Position numbers and translations under genes: made by a program | In this document: in pieces, positions 26,115 through 35,263 of the stretch | How positions within the stretch are numbered: position 1 is the stretch's first letter | How the letters are laid out: every line of letters starts with the position of its first letter | Assembly: GCA_041660205.1 (NCBI GenBank) | Contig: JBAZWT010000001.1 | Span: forward strand, 7,699 to 71,698 | Direction of reading: 5' to 3' | Source: Candidatus Babeliales bacterium | GTDB lineage: Bacteria > Babelota > Babeliae > Babelales > Chromulinivoraceae | Length of the DNA stretch: 64,000 nt | Notes under the pieces: generated by a model | The model's database searches: none | Seen by the model: only the letters and a program-made list of their open reading frames with translations | Told to the model about the DNA's origin: nothing

Positions 26115-26471
26115 TTAATTAAATTGCCCCGAGTAAACAGTAGCTGTTGTGCCACGAGGAGACATAATCATGCTTGATCCATCTTCATATGTAGTCACAA
26201 CACGATTGTCAGAAAGTATCTCTTCCGAAATTATTGGATTGGTAACAAATCCACCGCTACGCATCTGAAATATGCAAAGTCCACTTGTACAATAAAATAA
26301 AATACGTCCATCAGGAAGCTCCTTCCTGCAACATACACGTGTACCTAATTTTTCTATATCCTTTTTGGCATATGCATTAAGCCCTTTAGCCATCGTATCG
26401 CTAGGTGTTTGCGAAGGCTTAACTATGTCGCTCATCATAAACAACATCACGCCTAAAAATATTCTCTTCAC
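26115..26471 (-). CDS. Small secreted protein, SDG-hairpin family copy 3
   Basis: A 118-residue protein with a GTG start at 26471 five bases after AAAGGGACCAG. The signal peptide MKRIFLGVMLFMMSDIVKPSQ is close to that of copy 1, showing common descent. The mature part has RKELPDGRILFYC and NRVVTTYEDGSSMIMSP, two hairpin units. Two cysteine pairs may form disulfides. Likely a duplicated surface or periplasmic protein; no function can be named. Confidence 0.7.
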   Translation of the reverse strand: MKRIFLGVMLFMMSDIVKPSQTPSDTMAKGLNAYAKKDIEKLGTRVCCRKELPDGRILFYCTSGLCIFQMRSGGFVTNPIISEEILSDNRVVTTYEDGSSMIMSPRGTTATVYSGQFN

Positions 26472-26521
26472 CTGGTCCCTTTCAATAAATCCCTAAAATA
26501 TTAAACCCTAATCTTATTTAC

Positions 26522-27298
26522 TTAGTAGCGTCGACGCCTTTGCGCATTGATGCTTTCTTGTTGCAATGCATGAGTTCTCATAATTTGTAGCTCGTCAACA
26601 TATTCTTTTTGACTTTGTAACATACGCTTAAATTTCTCTAAATGTATAGCCATATCTCGTAACATTGAACAAATCACTGCACTTTCTTCATTGTCAGCAA
26701 AAGACTTAATAAAATTTAAATGTTTTTGTATTTTACTGTGACATGCAACATATGGGTACATTGTTGTAAACACAAACGTATTTCTGCAATGTTGTAAAAT
26801 ATCCTGATCACTTAGTTTGTTGCCAGCTCTCAATAACTCTGCGTATAAAGTAAAAATTGAAACTATTTGAATGTGCTGGTAAGCAATTTTTTGAGAAGCC
26901 GTCCAATTCCAAGGACATAACCACGAATTATAAGAATTTGAAATTGATTCTTCTAAAGATAAAACATCTTCTCTGGTAGCTTCAGTTGAAAAGTTTAAAA
27001 GTTTTTCATCAGTAACATCGTTTATAAAATCATCACTAGTATGCTTTTTTAAGCCTTGATAGTACTCGCAGACCTGTGCGTCATAGACATTATGCCAGCT
27101 TACATCGTATGCTACTTTAGTAGCTAAAATCAATCCCACAACTGCAGCAATCACTTCGCCCTTGATTTGATCATTTCTAAAAATACTGAATTGAACTCCG
27201 CCAGCATTGAAGTCAGTGCCATAGCCAAAATTAACAGCCCGGATGTCATGCATAAATCCCATAACAAAAGCAATTAATAAAAAATGTTTTTTTTGCAT
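26522..27298 (-). CDS. Secreted protein of unknown function
   Basis: A 258-residue protein from the ATG at 27298, with AGGAAAAAG just upstream and a signal peptide (MQKKHFLLIAFVMGFMHDIRA). The frame is open to 27388 but that part lacks a signal. A hydrophobic segment near residues 40-58 (VIAAVVGLILATKVAYDVSW) may be a membrane span, followed by a long helical region. The C-terminus ends RRRRY, strongly basic. It does not belong to the hairpin family downstream. Its promoter region is shared with the divergent murJ. Confidence 0.75.
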   Translation of the reverse strand: MQKKHFLLIAFVMGFMHDIRAVNFGYGTDFNAGGVQFSIFRNDQIKGEVIAAVVGLILATKVAYDVSWHNVYDAQVCEYYQGLKKHTSDDFINDVTDEKLLNFSTEATREDVLSLEESISNSYNSWLCPWNWTASQKIAYQHIQIVSIFTLYAELLRAGNKLSDQDILQHCRNTFVFTTMYPYVACHSKIQKHLNFIKSFADNEESAVICSMLRDMAIHLEKFKRMLQSQKEYVDELQIMRTHALQQESINAQRRRRY

Positions 27299-27423
27299 AA
27301 ACTTTTTCCTTAAATTATTAATAAAAATGGCTAAGACAAACATAATTCTATCGAGAATAGCCTTTTTAGTAAAACAAATTATACTCAATATTCATACTTA
27401 CTTATTTTAGGGGTTAATGCAAT

Positions 27424-28998
27424 ATGTCACGTTCTATTTTAAAACAAAGTTCTAAAATTGGCTTCTTTGCACTCATCAGCCGATGCATAGCTTTCATACG
27501 TGAAATTCTTTTAATTCGTTTTTTAAGCGTTGGCGATTCCTCTGATATTTTCTACACAGCTTTTCGCATACCAAACACCATGCGTAAAATTTTTGCTGAA
27601 GGATCTCTTTCTTCGGTCCTTGTTCCAGCTATGATTAATTCAGAGCATAAAGGCGGCAAAGATAGTCTTAACAGACTCACAACTCTTTCTTTTATCATCA
27701 TCGAATCAATCATGTTTGCCATCTGTCTTGTGGTGTTTTTTCACTCGTCATGGTTTATTAAATGTATCGCTCCTGGATTTACTGAAGAAAAAATCGCACA
27801 GTGCTCTGGCCTGCTCAAAATTTTAATTTCATTTATTTTATGTATGTCTTCAGGGGCTATTTTTGCATCAGCTCTTCAATCACAACGTAAGTTTTTCATG
27901 CCGGCTATCGCCCCATCACTTTCAAACGTGTTGTACGTCGCAGCTCTTGTAATTTGTTTGTTCTTCAAACTTTCAATCGCAGCATTTTGTTATTGCATGA
28001 TCGCATCTTCGTTCCTATTTTTTTTATTACACATTGCTGCATATGTGTATGAAGGATTTTATTTCCAAAGAGCACATCGCAGCACATGGCATGAATTTAA
28101 AATAATTTTAGTGCAATTTTTACCATGCTTTTTTAGCGTTGGAATTTTAGAAATTAATCATTTCATCAACACAGGGTTTGCTTCGTATCTTCCAGGCGGA
28201 TCGCTTACACTGCTTCGATATGCTTATCAATTCGTCAATATTCCGATCGGCATTATTACTGCATCACTGGTCACCGTACTTTTGCCTCATTTTTCAAAGT
28301 TGCACTTAGAGGAACCAACGCAGCTTGCTTCACAGCTTTTCGAATCAATAAAATTCGTTATCTGGTCAACTATGCCCATCTGTTTTTTATTAGGTTTTTT
28401 TTCAGAAACAATTTTTCAAACATTATTTATTGGTGACGCTGCCGCTACGAGCAAAGTTCTGATTGCTCAGTCAATTTTTATCGCATACCTTATTGGTCTT
28501 CTCTTTTTCTCGCTCAACAAAGTTTTCTTAACTATTTTTTATGCTTTGCAGCTTACGCACATTCCCGTGATTTCAACGTTTATATCAATCAGTATCAATA
28601 TTGCACTCAATCAACTTTTAATGAAACATTATGGAGCTGCAGGAATCGCCTTTTCATCTTCGGTTGCAGCCATTGCGCAGACAATATTTTTCATGTTTTT
28701 TTTACATGTGTATCTAAAGCTTCAATGGCCAAAATCAGAAAGCTTAACGTTTTTAATGCGCTGCCTAGCGCAGCTCACTTTGTGCTGTAGTATCTTTTGG
28801 ACTTCATACCGAAGCCTTTACTTCATAATCGAACGCATGAGCTTTACATTAAATCTCTATTTTATTTACGTAGATCAAACATTTTTCTTAGACCAGATCG
28901 GATCATGGGCCTGGACGGGACCACTATCGCTTCTGTTTTTAGGCTTGATGTATATCACGAGAAAAAGCTTTGGAATCAAATTAACTTACTTTGATTAG
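27424..28998 (+). CDS. murJ: Lipid II flippase MurJ (MviN)
   Basis: A 524-residue polytopic membrane protein of the MOP superfamily with about 14 spans. The N-terminus (RCIAFIREILLIRFLSVGDSSDIFYTA then FRIPNTMRKIFAEGS) is diagnostic, with the conserved Arg residues of the central cavity. MurJ flips the peptidoglycan precursor lipid II across the inner membrane, which implies that the organism still makes at least some peptidoglycan. It is divergent from the secreted protein at 27298 and followed by repeat sequence, then the initiator tRNA on the other strand. Confidence 0.95.
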   Translation: MSRSILKQSSKIGFFALISRCIAFIREILLIRFLSVGDSSDIFYTAFRIPNTMRKIFAEGSLSSVLVPAMINSEHKGGKDSLNRLTTLSFIIIESIMFAICLVVFFHSSWFIKCIAPGFTEEKIAQCSGLLKILISFILCMSSGAIFASALQSQRKFFMPAIAPSLSNVLYVAALVICLFFKLSIAAFCYCMIASSFLFFLLHIAAYVYEGFYFQRAHRSTWHEFKIILVQFLPCFFSVGILEINHFINTGFASYLPGGSLTLLRYAYQFVNIPIGIITASLVTVLLPHFSKLHLEEPTQLASQLFESIKFVIWSTMPICFLLGFFSETIFQTLFIGDAAATSKVLIAQSIFIAYLIGLLFFSLNKVFLTIFYALQLTHIPVISTFISISINIALNQLLMKHYGAAGIAFSSSVAAIAQTIFFMFFLHVYLKLQWPKSESLTFLMRCLAQLTLCCSIFWTSYRSLYFIIERMSFTLNLYFIYVDQTFFLDQIGSWAWTGPLSLLFLGLMYITRKSFGIKLTYFD

Positions 28999-29052
28999 AT
29001 CGACGAGATTTCAAAGTTACGCGACACTTTCAGAGCATAACTTTATTTTTTC

Positions 29053-29158
29053 TTCTCGTCGTCCTTCAGCCGTCGCTCTCCGAGCTATGGCTGACAGGCG
29101 ACACCGGCCTGTCCGTTCCGTAGTTTTAACGAAGGCGGAATCGAGGATCCAGGCTGTC
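29053..29158. repeat. GC-rich palindromic repeat cluster, family D copy 3
   Basis: The core CAGCCGTCGCTCTCCGAGCT begins at 29067 and is followed by ATGGCTG, related to the copies at 19690 and 22149. It is followed by ACAGGC...GCCTGT (palindrome near 29094-29112) and a tail with GGATCCAGGCTG. No gene is present between murJ and the tRNA terminator. Confidence 0.5.
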
Positions 29159-29193
29159 AAACCATTTCTTTTAAAATTGAGTCTAAATTTTTG

Positions 29194-29229
29194 ACAAAAA
29201 AAGAAGCACCCTTTAAAAAAAGAGTGCTT
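29194..29229 (-). terminator. Terminator of the initiator tRNA
   Basis: AAGCACCCTTT (29204-29214) and AAAGAGTGCTT (29219-29229) form an 11-bp stem with one mismatch. Read on the minus strand a run of seven T follows. It lies 6 bp beyond the tRNA 3' end. Confidence 0.75.
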
Positions 29230-29234
29230 AAATT

Positions 29235-29311
<77 letters not shown>

Positions 29312-29559
29312 ATAACATCATACGCTCTTACACCACAATGTCAACCGCTATAGGGGTCAAATCCTTGATTTGTTCATCTTTTTCGAAAAATAGCCCATAT
29401 TTTTGCTCCCTTTTTGGCAAACGTGTCCAAAGTCCAAATTTATCGCCCTAAACCAAGCGCCCACTAGGAGCCAAAGGGCAAGATAGGCCCTTAACCTTTT
29501 GACTGGGGCTTAGAATCTGTTATGCTATTTATACGTTTAAAATTCTTTGAAAATAAACC

Positions 29560-29951
29560 GGGGGCGTACTGGTTTCGACGTGTTAATGATAGTTGAGAGT
29601 GCATGTCGAGCTTTTATTGAGTGCTCGTTAATCAAACAATAAAACTAAATAAATGCAGAATTTAAAACTGTGGGAACTTCATTCTTTGTAGCATTGTTCG
29701 CAATGGTTGCAGGTATGGCAGTTTCCTTAAGACGCCGTGAAGACGACTATTCTTCATTGTCTTTCGTATTATAAACCATTAGTCCTATCTGTATAATGTT
29801 TCGCTGTTTCGTAGTGCAGATGTATAAGAAATAGACTTACTTGTAATGCTCTGCTTTCAAGGCGGCAAGTTCGTATACTTGGAAGATAAACATGTAGTAC
29901 TTTTGGCTTGACTTTCTACGGACATGGGTTCGATTCCCATCGCCTCCACCA
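29560..29951 (+). ncRNA. ssrA: tmRNA (SsrA), with long hydrophobic predicted tag
   Basis: A 392-nt one-piece tmRNA. The 5' end GGGGGCGTACTGGTTTCGAC pairs over 7 bp with CGCCTCC before the encoded ACCA at the 3' end; a T-arm-like GGGTTCGATTCCC is visible. The PK1 stem CGAGC/GCTCG lies at 29607-29627. About 15 nt after it, GCA at 29655 (A at -4) is the likely resume codon. The frame from there is open for 39 codons to TAA at 29772. The peptide starts AEFKTV, has a 19-residue hydrophobic span (TSFFVALFAMVAGMAVSL), then RRREDD, and ends SLSFVL instead of the usual LAA. An alternative frame from ATG 29653 gives 12 residues ending HSL. tmRNA rescues stalled ribosomes; which frame is used here is the main uncertainty. 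Confidence 0.93.
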
Positions 29952-30088
29952 GCTTTCGCCAAGGCTTCAGCTGGCACGGCCATTACTGATTGCCCAAAGC
30001 AATAATCGAAGAAATAAATATTTAAATACAATGCGAAAGCTGCCCGCCATAGTAAATGAGCGGTAGCGAAATACGACGGCTGGGCAAT
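29951..30088. repeat. Nested inverted repeats at the tmRNA 3' end (family D copy 4)
   Basis: AGCTTTCGC (29951-29959) pairs with GCGAAAGCT (30033-30041), and ATTGCCCA (29989-29996) pairs with TGGGCAAT (30081-30088). The right part, read on the minus strand from 30085, holds CAGCCGTCG and CTATGGCGGG, linking it to the copies at 19690 and 22149. The repeat begins at the last base of the tmRNA, a common target for mobile DNA. Confidence 0.55.
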
Positions 30089-30589
30089 AAAAATAAAAAG
30101 TCCTTTAGCGACACTTCAAAGCAAACGCTTCTTTTTAAAAAATTCAACTTCCTTTTCCAAAAATTCCACTAACCAATTTCCTATCATTCTGCGAAGCCTT
30201 ACATAACGAACTCCAAAGCAGTGTGAAATAAGGTAAAAACTCAAACGTTTTACACCTTAAACAATGAGTCAATCATGACTTTGAAAAAAACAATAAAAAA
30301 TTGTTGATTTTGAAATCAATCAATACTTAAAGTGTAAGCATGACTTTGATGAAGGGTTAGGGGAATCCAAATCAAATACAATTCAAAACATTAACTTGTC
30401 GCTGTTTCCTTATCAATTTTTAAAACAAATAAATAAACACATTTTTCACCATCTATTACCCAACCCAGATATAAAAAACTGGGTGAGATTTCTAGCGTAA
30501 AAAAATTGACTGATTTTGATAAAAAGAATATAGTTTTGTCGTCCAAATCAAAACGTAGAAATATTTTTACATTCATAAAAAGGATTCAA
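30089..30589. other. Gene-free 500-bp stretch
   Basis: No convincing gene. There is a direct repeat of CATGACTTTGA (about 30273 and 30338), an imperfect hairpin built from AAGGTAAAA...GTTTTACACCTT near 30231-30260, and AACAAT...ATTGTT near 30289-30305. The end carries the promoter and AAAAAGGATTC ribosome site of the OmpH-like gene. Confidence 0.5.
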
Positions 30590-31282
30590 ATGAACAACTC
30601 AAAAACAACACTATTTTTTTCTCTAGCTGCCCTTCTTTTTTTCACCGATATTTCAGCGGACGCTAAGTCTAACTCATCTATTGTTGTAATCAGTGGACGA
30701 AAAGTCATGGATGATTCTGAAGCTGGAAAAGCTATACGGGCAAAAGTTCAATCAGAACAAGAAAAATTAACCAAGCCTTTGCAAGAAGAAGATAAAAAAC
30801 TACAAGCAAAAGGTCAAAAACTACAAGCTGAAAAAGAAGCTCTTGGAGCTGAAGTTGCAGAATTCGAAAAAAATGCAAAAATGCTTTCAGAACAAGCTCG
30901 CCAATCAAAAATTGATTCACTTCAAGATCGTGGACAAAAGCTTGAAGATGGAAAAAGAGAATTAGACCGCATGGCTCAAAAATTATACGGAAACCCAAAT
31001 TTAAATATTTAAGGCGATGTTCAAAAAGTTGAAGCTAAAATACAAGCAGTCAACCAAAAAGAAATGGGAATTTTTGATACTCTTGTAAGAGAAGTAATCA
31101 AAGAAGTTGCACATCGCGAAGGCTGGGACATTGTTTTAATGGAAGAAAACATTGTGTTTGTAAATCCAAGCGTATTAAAAACTAACCTTGTTATTGCAGA
31201 GCTTGATAAAAAAGTAAAAGCTTTAAACAAAGCAAAAAAAGAAGCCGCTGAAAAAGCAGCAACAACTCCTGCAAAAAAATAA
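30590..31282 (+). pseudogene. OmpH/Skp-like periplasmic chaperone with in-frame TAA
   Basis: Start at ATG 30590 with AAAAAGGATTCAA upstream. The signal peptide MNNSKTTLFFSLAALLFFTD is followed by an OmpH/Skp pattern: a short strand (SSIVVISGRKVMDDSEAGKA), then about 100 residues of charged coiled coil. A TAA at 31010-31012 stops the frame after residue 140. The same frame continues without a break for 89 more codons, and these encode exactly the missing part of the fold: the second half of the coiled coil (from about 31013) and the C-terminal strand with REGWDIVLMEENIVFVNPS. Skp carries unfolded outer-membrane proteins through the periplasm. The gene may be a pseudogene, may be read through at UAA, or the base may be an error. 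The downstream ATG at 31064 has no good ribosome site. Confidence 0.75.
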
Positions 31283-31290
31283 AACAATCT

Positions 31291-31884
31291 ATGAAAAAGC
31301 AAAATGCTTTACTCGCAGATATTAAAGCCACAGATATTAAAATAAGTGTCAAAGCTATCGTAGGTCTTGGAAATCCAGGGCCTACGTATGCTTACACCCC
31401 TCACAATATCGGTTTTTTAATCGTTGACCGACTCTGCGAGCTGCACAACGGCACATGGTCAGAAAAAAATAACATGCTCGTTGCGTCAGTCGATATCAAC
31501 GATAAAGAAATCCTCCTGATCAAACCGCAAACATTCATGAACAATTCTGGAGAAATTTTAAAGCATCTGCAAAAGCGTGGCATCAAACAAGAACATATTT
31601 TTGTCATCCACGATGAAATCGATTTTCCATTCGAAAAAGTTACCGTAAAGCATGGTGGTAGTGCTCGTGGACACAATGGACTGCGATCACTTATCGCTCA
31701 TGGCGGTGAAAACTTTTTACGGTTGCGCTGTGGAGTTGGTCGCCCAAACGATCCTGCTGATGTTGGAAATTTTGTAACTGCACGATTTACGCAAACTCCA
31801 GACCAAGTTGATGGACTCATCAACAAATCTATCGATATGATTGAAGAAATTCTTTCTGACGACTCTTCACATTCTTCAATGTAA
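31291..31884 (+). CDS. pth: Peptidyl-tRNA hydrolase
   Basis: A 197-residue enzyme that frees tRNA from peptidyl-tRNA dropped by ribosomes. The core begins AIVGLGNPGPTYAYTPHNIGF with the catalytic His in PHN, and the segments HDEIDFPF and GGSARGHNGLRS are typical. The N-terminus has about 20 extra residues (MKKQNALLADIKATDIKIS). It lies 8 bp after the OmpH-like frame, so the two are co-transcribed. Ribosome rescue genes (pth and tmRNA) are thus near each other, probably by chance. Confidence 0.96.
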   Translation: MKKQNALLADIKATDIKISVKAIVGLGNPGPTYAYTPHNIGFLIVDRLCELHNGTWSEKNNMLVASVDINDKEILLIKPQTFMNNSGEILKHLQKRGIKQEHIFVIHDEIDFPFEKVTVKHGGSARGHNGLRSLIAHGGENFLRLRCGVGRPNDPADVGNFVTARFTQTPDQVDGLINKSIDMIEEILSDDSSHSSM

Positions 31885-31911
31885 AAGTTGAATTCAAATT
31901 AAAAAAAATAA

Positions 31912-31954
31912 AATAGGCTGCGCAAATCAAATCAATACGCGCAGCCTATTTTTA
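31912..31954. terminator. Bidirectional terminator between pth and alaS
   Basis: AATAGGCTGCGC (31912-31923) and GCGCAGCCTATT (31939-31950) form a perfect 12-bp stem with T-runs on both strands. It ends pth on the plus strand and alaS on the minus strand. Confidence 0.92.
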
Positions 31955-31972
31955 TATCTACTAACTATTTAT

Positions 31973-34567
31973 TTACTTTAACCATCCAGTTAATTTTTCC
32001 GCAACTTGCGCGATATCAACAACTGGTCCACCACCTTGAAGTGCTAGATTGTTACCACCGCCCTGTAATCCAAATTCTTTTTGCAACCATGGTTTAAGAT
32101 CTGCAAACACCACACGGTCTGCAAACTTTTTATCTACCATTGCAACAAATGAACTTTTACCACCTTGCGTGCTCAGTAAAACATATAGCCCTGGTTTTTG
32201 TTTTTGTAGTTCTTGTGCAATCGTACGCATGTCGTCAATGCCATATCCTTTTGCGTCAATTACAGCAAACGCAAGATCACCAATCATTTTAACACGTTGT
32301 AACCATGCTGGAATTTGATTTTTAACTACTGCAGATTTAAAAGCTGCAATTTCTTTTTGTTGTTCTTTTATTTTATTGTTCAATTCTTCAACTGTTGTAA
32401 AAAGCTGCTGCGGTTTTGTTTTAAGATCTTGGCACAATTTTTTAACCAAGAAAAAATCTTGTTGAAACTGCTGCAAAGCACCAAAGCCCGTAACAGCTAC
32501 TATACGACGTTGACCTGCAGCAAGAGCTATTTCTTCAGTGATTTTAAATACACCAATATCACCCGTTGCTCGTACGTGCGTTCCACCGCATAGCTCAGCA
32601 GAAAAATCACTAATGCTAATTGCACGAACGTCATCAAGGTTATATTTATCGCCAAAAAACGCTGTTACGCCACGAGCTGTTGCTTGCTTGTATGTAGTAT
32701 TTTCAACTACCACAGGAATATTTTCCCAAATTTTTTGATTCACCAAATCTTCTACAGCTTTAATCTCTTCAGCTGTCAGTGGTTTATGATGGGTGTAATC
32801 GAAACGTAAATACTCAGGAGTTACAATTGAACCAGCTTGCTTAACGCCATTGCCCAAAATATTTTGAAGTGCAGCCTGCAGTAAATGTGTTGCTGTATGA
32901 TTTTTCATGGTATGCAAGCGTACTCGCTCAATCACGCTCATCGTGACGCTGTCGCCTACGGTGATTTTTTCAGGTGCAATAATTTTTACCAAAATTGCTT
33001 CGCCCATTTTTTTCAAATCAAGAAGTGGCGTCTGTTTGCTTGCAACAGTCACAAGACCTTGGTCATTTATTTGACCACCACAAGCCACATAGAATGGTGA
33101 TTTTTCTGCAGCAACCCAACACTCAGCTCCTTGCGCAACAGACTCAACAGAAAGGTCATCGACTACAAGAGCTATAACCTTTGAGGTTTCACTTAAACTT
33201 TGATAACCAGTAAATTCTGTTTTTACCGACTGATCAAGTACTGCGGCGTTGCCAGATGTGTCTTTCATTTTTTTACCAGATCTTTGTCGTTGTGCTTCCA
33301 TGCTTTTTTCAAAGCCTATTTCGTCAACAACAAAACCATTTTCTAGTGCAATTAATTTAGTAACTTCAAGCGGAAAGCCATAGGTATCATACAGCATAAA
33401 AGCATAATCACCCGTGATTGATTTTGTAGACTCGTGAGCATTCATATGATCTTGTAAAATTCTTTTACCGCGAATTAAATTGTCTGAAAAACGTTCAATT
33501 TCTAGCGTTAGAACTGATGCGATACGCTGCTTGTTTGACTCAAGTTCAGGATACACTGATTTCATGTCAGCAATTAACGCTAAAGCTAACTCAGGGAAAA
33601 TATTTTTATCAGTTAATTTTTGTGCGAACAAAGCTGCTCGACGAATAATTTTTCTTAAAACATAGCCACGTCCTTCGTTGCAAGGAGCGCAACCATCAGA
33701 GATAAGAAATGTTGAAGAACGGACATGATCACCAAGCACGTTAAATGCTGCGCGGATATCATCGTTACCATTTTCGTATGAGTGACCAGTTAACTGTTCA
33801 ATTTTTGAAAATATTGTTTGGAATGCATCGGTTTCAAAAACTGACTGCTTTTTCTGTACAACAAGTGCAAGTCGCTCAAGGCCCATGCCTGTATCAACGC
33901 CCGTTTGTTTCAGAGGTACATCGGTACCATCAGCTTGACGACTGAACTGCATGAACACGTTGTTCCAAACTTCTAAAAATCTGTCACATCCGCAATCAGG
34001 GCTACAATCTTTACTGCCGCAACCAACTTCTGTTCCGCGATCTACAAAAATTTCAGTGCATGGACCACAAGGCCCAACGTCACCCATCTGCCAAAAATTA
34101 CTTTCACCTAATTTAAAAATTTTATTTTTTGGAATGCCCATGATCTCATGCCAAATGTCATATGATTCCTGGTCGCTGTGATGCACTGTAACGTACAGTT
34201 CACTGCTATCGAGTCCAATTTCCTTGGTTAAAAAGTCCCAAGCAAACTGAATTGCTTCTTTTTTAAAATAATCACCAAAGGAAAAGTTCCCCATCATTTC
34301 AAAAAACGTTAAATGACGTTGCGTAAACCCAACATTTTCAAGATCGTTATGTTTTCCGCCAGCGCGCACACATTTTTGAATAGAAACTGCACGCTTATAA
34401 CTACGTTTTTCATTTCCTAGAAAAACATCTTTAAATTGATTCATTCCCGCGTTTGCAAAAAGAAGCGTTGGGTCTCCAGCGGGAATGAGTGATGAACTTG
34501 CAACTTTTTCATGACCATGTTTTACAAAGTAATCAAAAAACTTACGACGCAGCTCTAGGGATTTCAT
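31973..34567 (-). CDS. alaS: Alanyl-tRNA synthetase
   Basis: An 864-residue class II synthetase from the ATG at 34567; the frame opens at 34594 but family proteins start at MKSLELRRKFFDYF. The N-terminal catalytic core has NAGMNQFKDVFLG and GMGLERLA. The editing domain has zinc motifs HTATH and CGGTH, and the C-terminal part holds the DHHA1-like C-Ala region with GGGNNLALQGGG. Cysteines in CGSKDCSPDCGC near residue 190 may bind metal. The gene starts 4 bp after the HIT-protein stop, so the two form an operon. Confidence 0.97.
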   Translation of the reverse strand: MKSLELRRKFFDYFVKHGHEKVASSSLIPAGDPTLLFANAGMNQFKDVFLGNEKRSYKRAVSIQKCVRAGGKHNDLENVGFTQRHLTFFEMMGNFSFGDYFKKEAIQFAWDFLTKEIGLDSSELYVTVHHSDQESYDIWHEIMGIPKNKIFKLGESNFWQMGDVGPCGPCTEIFVDRGTEVGCGSKDCSPDCGCDRFLEVWNNVFMQFSRQADGTDVPLKQTGVDTGMGLERLALVVQKKQSVFETDAFQTIFSKIEQLTGHSYENGNDDIRAAFNVLGDHVRSSTFLISDGCAPCNEGRGYVLRKIIRRAALFAQKLTDKNIFPELALALIADMKSVYPELESNKQRIASVLTLEIERFSDNLIRGKRILQDHMNAHESTKSITGDYAFMLYDTYGFPLEVTKLIALENGFVVDEIGFEKSMEAQRQRSGKKMKDTSGNAAVLDQSVKTEFTGYQSLSETSKVIALVVDDLSVESVAQGAECWVAAEKSPFYVACGGQINDQGLVTVASKQTPLLDLKKMGEAILVKIIAPEKITVGDSVTMSVIERVRLHTMKNHTATHLLQAALQNILGNGVKQAGSIVTPEYLRFDYTHHKPLTAEEIKAVEDLVNQKIWENIPVVVENTTYKQATARGVTAFFGDKYNLDDVRAISISDFSAELCGGTHVRATGDIGVFKITEEIALAAGQRRIVAVTGFGALQQFQQDFFLVKKLCQDLKTKPQQLFTTVEELNNKIKEQQKEIAAFKSAVVKNQIPAWLQRVKMIGDLAFAVIDAKGYGIDDMRTIAQELQKQKPGLYVLLSTQGGKSSFVAMVDKKFADRVVFADLKPWLQKEFGLQGGGNNLALQGGGPVVDIAQVAEKLTGWLK

Positions 34568-34571
34568 ATTT

Positions 34572-35078
34572 TTATCCAATAAAATTTTTATCAAAATGAG
34601 GTTTTAAATTTTTATATATTTTTTCTAAATCAACAGACACTTGTTTGCTCTCGCCAATGGTTGTAAAAAAACCAGTGTCACCAGCAAAGCGAGGAACTAT
34701 GTGCATATGAACATGTTGTGGAATTCCTGCTCCGGCAGCTCGGCCAACGTTGGCTCCAAAGTTAATACCATCGCAATTAAATTCTTTTTTTATGATTTGC
34801 ATACTTTTAGATGTTGCACTCATCAGCTGATGTAAAATCGACTCTGACAATTCATAAAATTCTGATTCGTGGTTTTTTGGCACCACTAAAAGATGTCCGC
34901 CATTGTATGGATAAAGGTTAAGTAGAACAGCAATGTCTTGATTTCTAAAGAGCACTAATCGACTTTCATCAGACTGCGTATCTGTAAAAACTTCACAGAA
35001 AACGCAAGCTCCAGATTGCTCACCTTTTATCTGCGTGCGCACATACCGATCACGCCATGGAGCATACAATTTATCCAT
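34572..35078 (-). CDS. HIT-family hydrolase/phosphorylase
   Basis: A 168-residue histidine-triad protein starting at ATG 35078 (CAAAGGATAAAA upstream). The triad reads HVHMHIVPR. The N-terminal CVFCEVF and NLYPYNGGHLLVVPKNH match the AP4A-phosphorylase-like branch of HIT proteins, which act on dinucleoside polyphosphates such as Ap4A. CVFC may be half of a zinc site. It overlaps in function with alaS, the next gene, since synthetases make Ap4A as a side product; that link is inference. Confidence 0.9.
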   Translation of the reverse strand: MDKLYAPWRDRYVRTQIKGEQSGACVFCEVFTDTQSDESRLVLFRNQDIAVLLNLYPYNGGHLLVVPKNHESEFYELSESILHQLMSATSKSMQIIKKEFNCDGINFGANVGRAAGAGIPQHVHMHIVPRFAGDTGFFTTIGESKQVSVDLEKIYKNLKPHFDKNFIG

Positions 35079-35263
35079 TTTTATCCTTTGCAACCTGAAA
35101 CAACTATTAAAAAACACTACTACAACTTTTTTACATTCTATAATCTTTGCCCTCTTTTTCATAGTTTAAATTAAGAAGACTACGTTCCTGTTTGAAAAAC
35201 AAGAGCTATCTGATAAGCTGCTCTGCAACCAACTATCAACTTTTAATTTCGAAAATAAAACCT

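Noticed and set aside
29951..30088. Integrated element with att sites at the tmRNA
   Set aside because: No second copy of the tmRNA 3' end and no integrase were found; only inverted repeats are present.
31064..31282. Independent 72-residue gene downstream of the Skp-like stop
   Set aside because: It has no ribosome site, and its sequence is the missing C-terminal half of Skp in the same frame, so it belongs to the upstream gene.
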